This document shows positions 53,573-54,253 of a stretch of 54,253 nucleotides of DNA, one piece after another. Every line of letters starts with the position of its first letter. Within the stretch, counting starts at the first letter, position 1. The DNA comes from Pseudomonas yamanorum (GTDB lineage: Bacteria; Pseudomonadota; Gammaproteobacteria; Pseudomonadales; Pseudomonadaceae). The stretch is taken from positions 1 through 54,253 of the forward strand of contig NZ_JACARE010000013.1 in NCBI RefSeq assembly GCF_013386765.1. Direction: 5' to 3'. A program made the position numbers and the translations under genes. The notes under the pieces are model-generated. The model worked only from the letters and a program-made list of their open reading frames with translations, had not been told where the DNA came from and made no database searches.

Positions 53573-54124
53573 ATGACGGAACAAGTATCCACAGGCAGGT
53601 GCGACTCACCCCTCCTTCAGGCCTTTGTCGATAACCGGCTGATCCTGGTCAAGATCGCCGCGCGTATTACCGGCTGCCGCTCTCGCGCCGAAGACGTGGT
53701 GCAGGACGCCTACTTCCGGTTGCAATCGGCACCGACCATTACGTCCTCGTTCAAGGCGCAGCTCAGTTACCTGTTCCAGATCGTGCGTAACCTGGCCATC
53801 GATCACTACCGTAAGCAGGCGCTGGAGTTGAAGTACTCCGGTACTGAAGAGGAAGGTTTGAATGTGGTTATTCACGGGGCTTCACCTGAGACTTCGCACA
53901 TCAATTTCTCCACCTTGGAAAACATTGCGGATGCATTGACCGAGTTGCCTCAGCGCACGCGGTATGCGTTTGAGATGTACCGGTTGCATGGGGTGCCGCA
54001 GAAGGATATTGCCAAGGAGCTTGGGGTTTCGCCGACGTTGGTGAACTTCATGATTCGGGATGCGTTGGTGCATTGCCGGAAGGTTTCCGGGACTCACAGC
54101 GACACGTTTGCGCGGCGGGTTTGA
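53573..54124 (+). CDS. pvdS: PvdS, iron-starvation ECF sigma factor
   Basis: The ATG at 53573 (AGGTGA before it) gives 183 residues; a GTG at 53564 would add three. It shows ECF region 2 (LQAFVDNRLILVKIAARITGCRSRAEDVVQDAYFRLQ; core-binding and -10 recognition) and region 4 (LPQRTRYAFEMYRLHGVPQKDIAKELGVSPTLVNFMIRDAL). Sequence and location identify PvdS. It directs transcription at TAAAT-N16-CGT boxes such as that before pvdH. It is normally held by the anti-sigma FpvR when no ferripyoverdine is taken up; fpvR is not in this window. Confidence 0.97.
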   Translation: MTEQVSTGRCDSPLLQAFVDNRLILVKIAARITGCRSRAEDVVQDAYFRLQSAPTITSSFKAQLSYLFQIVRNLAIDHYRKQALELKYSGTEEEGLNVVIHGASPETSHINFSTLENIADALTELPQRTRYAFEMYRLHGVPQKDIAKELGVSPTLVNFMIRDALVHCRKVSGTHSDTFARRV

Positions 54125-54174
54125 TTGGCTCTGCTGTTGAGTACATATCCGATATTTGGGTGATGGCTTAGATT

Positions 54175-54253
54175 GGTTCCGCTCTTACAGCGGGTCACTT
54201 TTGAAAGGAGCCCAAAAGTAACCAAAAGGCTCTTGCCCCACCACTCGGTGCCT
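54175..54253. repeat. Start of a common Pseudomonas intergenic repeat (cut by window edge)
   Basis: After pvdS comes GCGGGTCACTTTTG...CCAAAAGTAACCAAAAGGCTCTTGCCCC. I recall this sequence as recurring in many Pseudomonas intergenic regions; it contains the small inverted repeat CACTTTTG/CAAAAGTA. The element continues beyond the window, so its type cannot be settled. Confidence 0.4.

Overview
The window looks like a chromosome segment of a fluorescent Pseudomonas, probably of the P. fluorescens group (inference). The evidence is a high-GC gene-dense layout, a complete pyoverdine chromophore block (pvdS, pvdG, pvdL, pvdH, an MbtH-like gene and fpvGHJK-CDEF) and many Pseudomonas-type REP/REPIN elements. 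I see no prophage, insertion sequence, CRISPR array, tRNA or rRNA. The window begins inside one gene and ends just after pvdS.

Region 1 (1-9.0 kb) is mixed housekeeping and small-molecule metabolism: the tail of an unknown gene coupled to an RhtA-type exporter, a small lipoprotein, a TetR regulator divergent from an SDR plus DsbA-fold isomerase pair, an MDR oxidoreductase divergent from a LysR regulator, then a cysteine desulfurase followed by an aminopeptidase P-like protein, and another small lipoprotein.

Region 2 (9.0-18.6 kb) is an organosulfur scavenging block. msuE, msuD, msuC and the sigma-54 activator gene sfnR form one + strand operon. A - strand operon holds an SfnB-type flavin oxidoreductase plus an ABC permease and binding protein of the MetI/MetQ type, with no ATPase gene. 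A good -24/-12 sigma-54 promoter lies just ahead of sfnB, so a CysB-to-SfnR-to-sfnB cascade can be proposed from this sequence. Between the two lies soxR, divergent from a monooxygenase-domain gene across a clear SoxR box. A haloacetate (fluoroacetate-type) dehalogenase with all expected catalytic residues is divergent from sfnB.

Region 3 (18.6-24.7 kb) carries dctA, a LysR regulator, an MFS transporter and an orphan, divergent leuC-leuD pair without leuB. Between dctA and the LysR gene is an unusual REPIN whose outer 18 bp is tandemly amplified on both arms (4 and 5 copies).

Region 4 (24.7-54.25 kb) is the iron region. fpvGHJK-CDEF (+), whose products take iron off ferripyoverdine in the periplasm, faces the MbtH-like gene and pvdH (-). 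Next come an AmpDh3-type amidase and a two-component system divergent from a dsbD-tlpA-dsbG thiol redox operon. The block closes with pvdL (4311 aa, AL-T-C-A-T-C-A-T-E-C-A-T) and the thioesterase gene pvdG, divergent from the sigma factor gene pvdS. A perfect PvdS-type iron-starvation box precedes pvdH and one-mismatch versions precede pvdG and fpvG. pvdS itself has a sigma-70 promoter overlapped by a Fur-box-like sequence. The circuit reads: Fur controls pvdS, and PvdS controls pvdGL, pvdH and fpvG-F.

I did not find an obviously new multi-gene system. The best candidates for novelty are the symmetric tandem-amplified REPIN, the ATPase-less sulfur ABC operon under a predicted SfnR/sigma-54 promoter, the orphan leuCD paralogue, and an SDR lacking its catalytic tyrosine.
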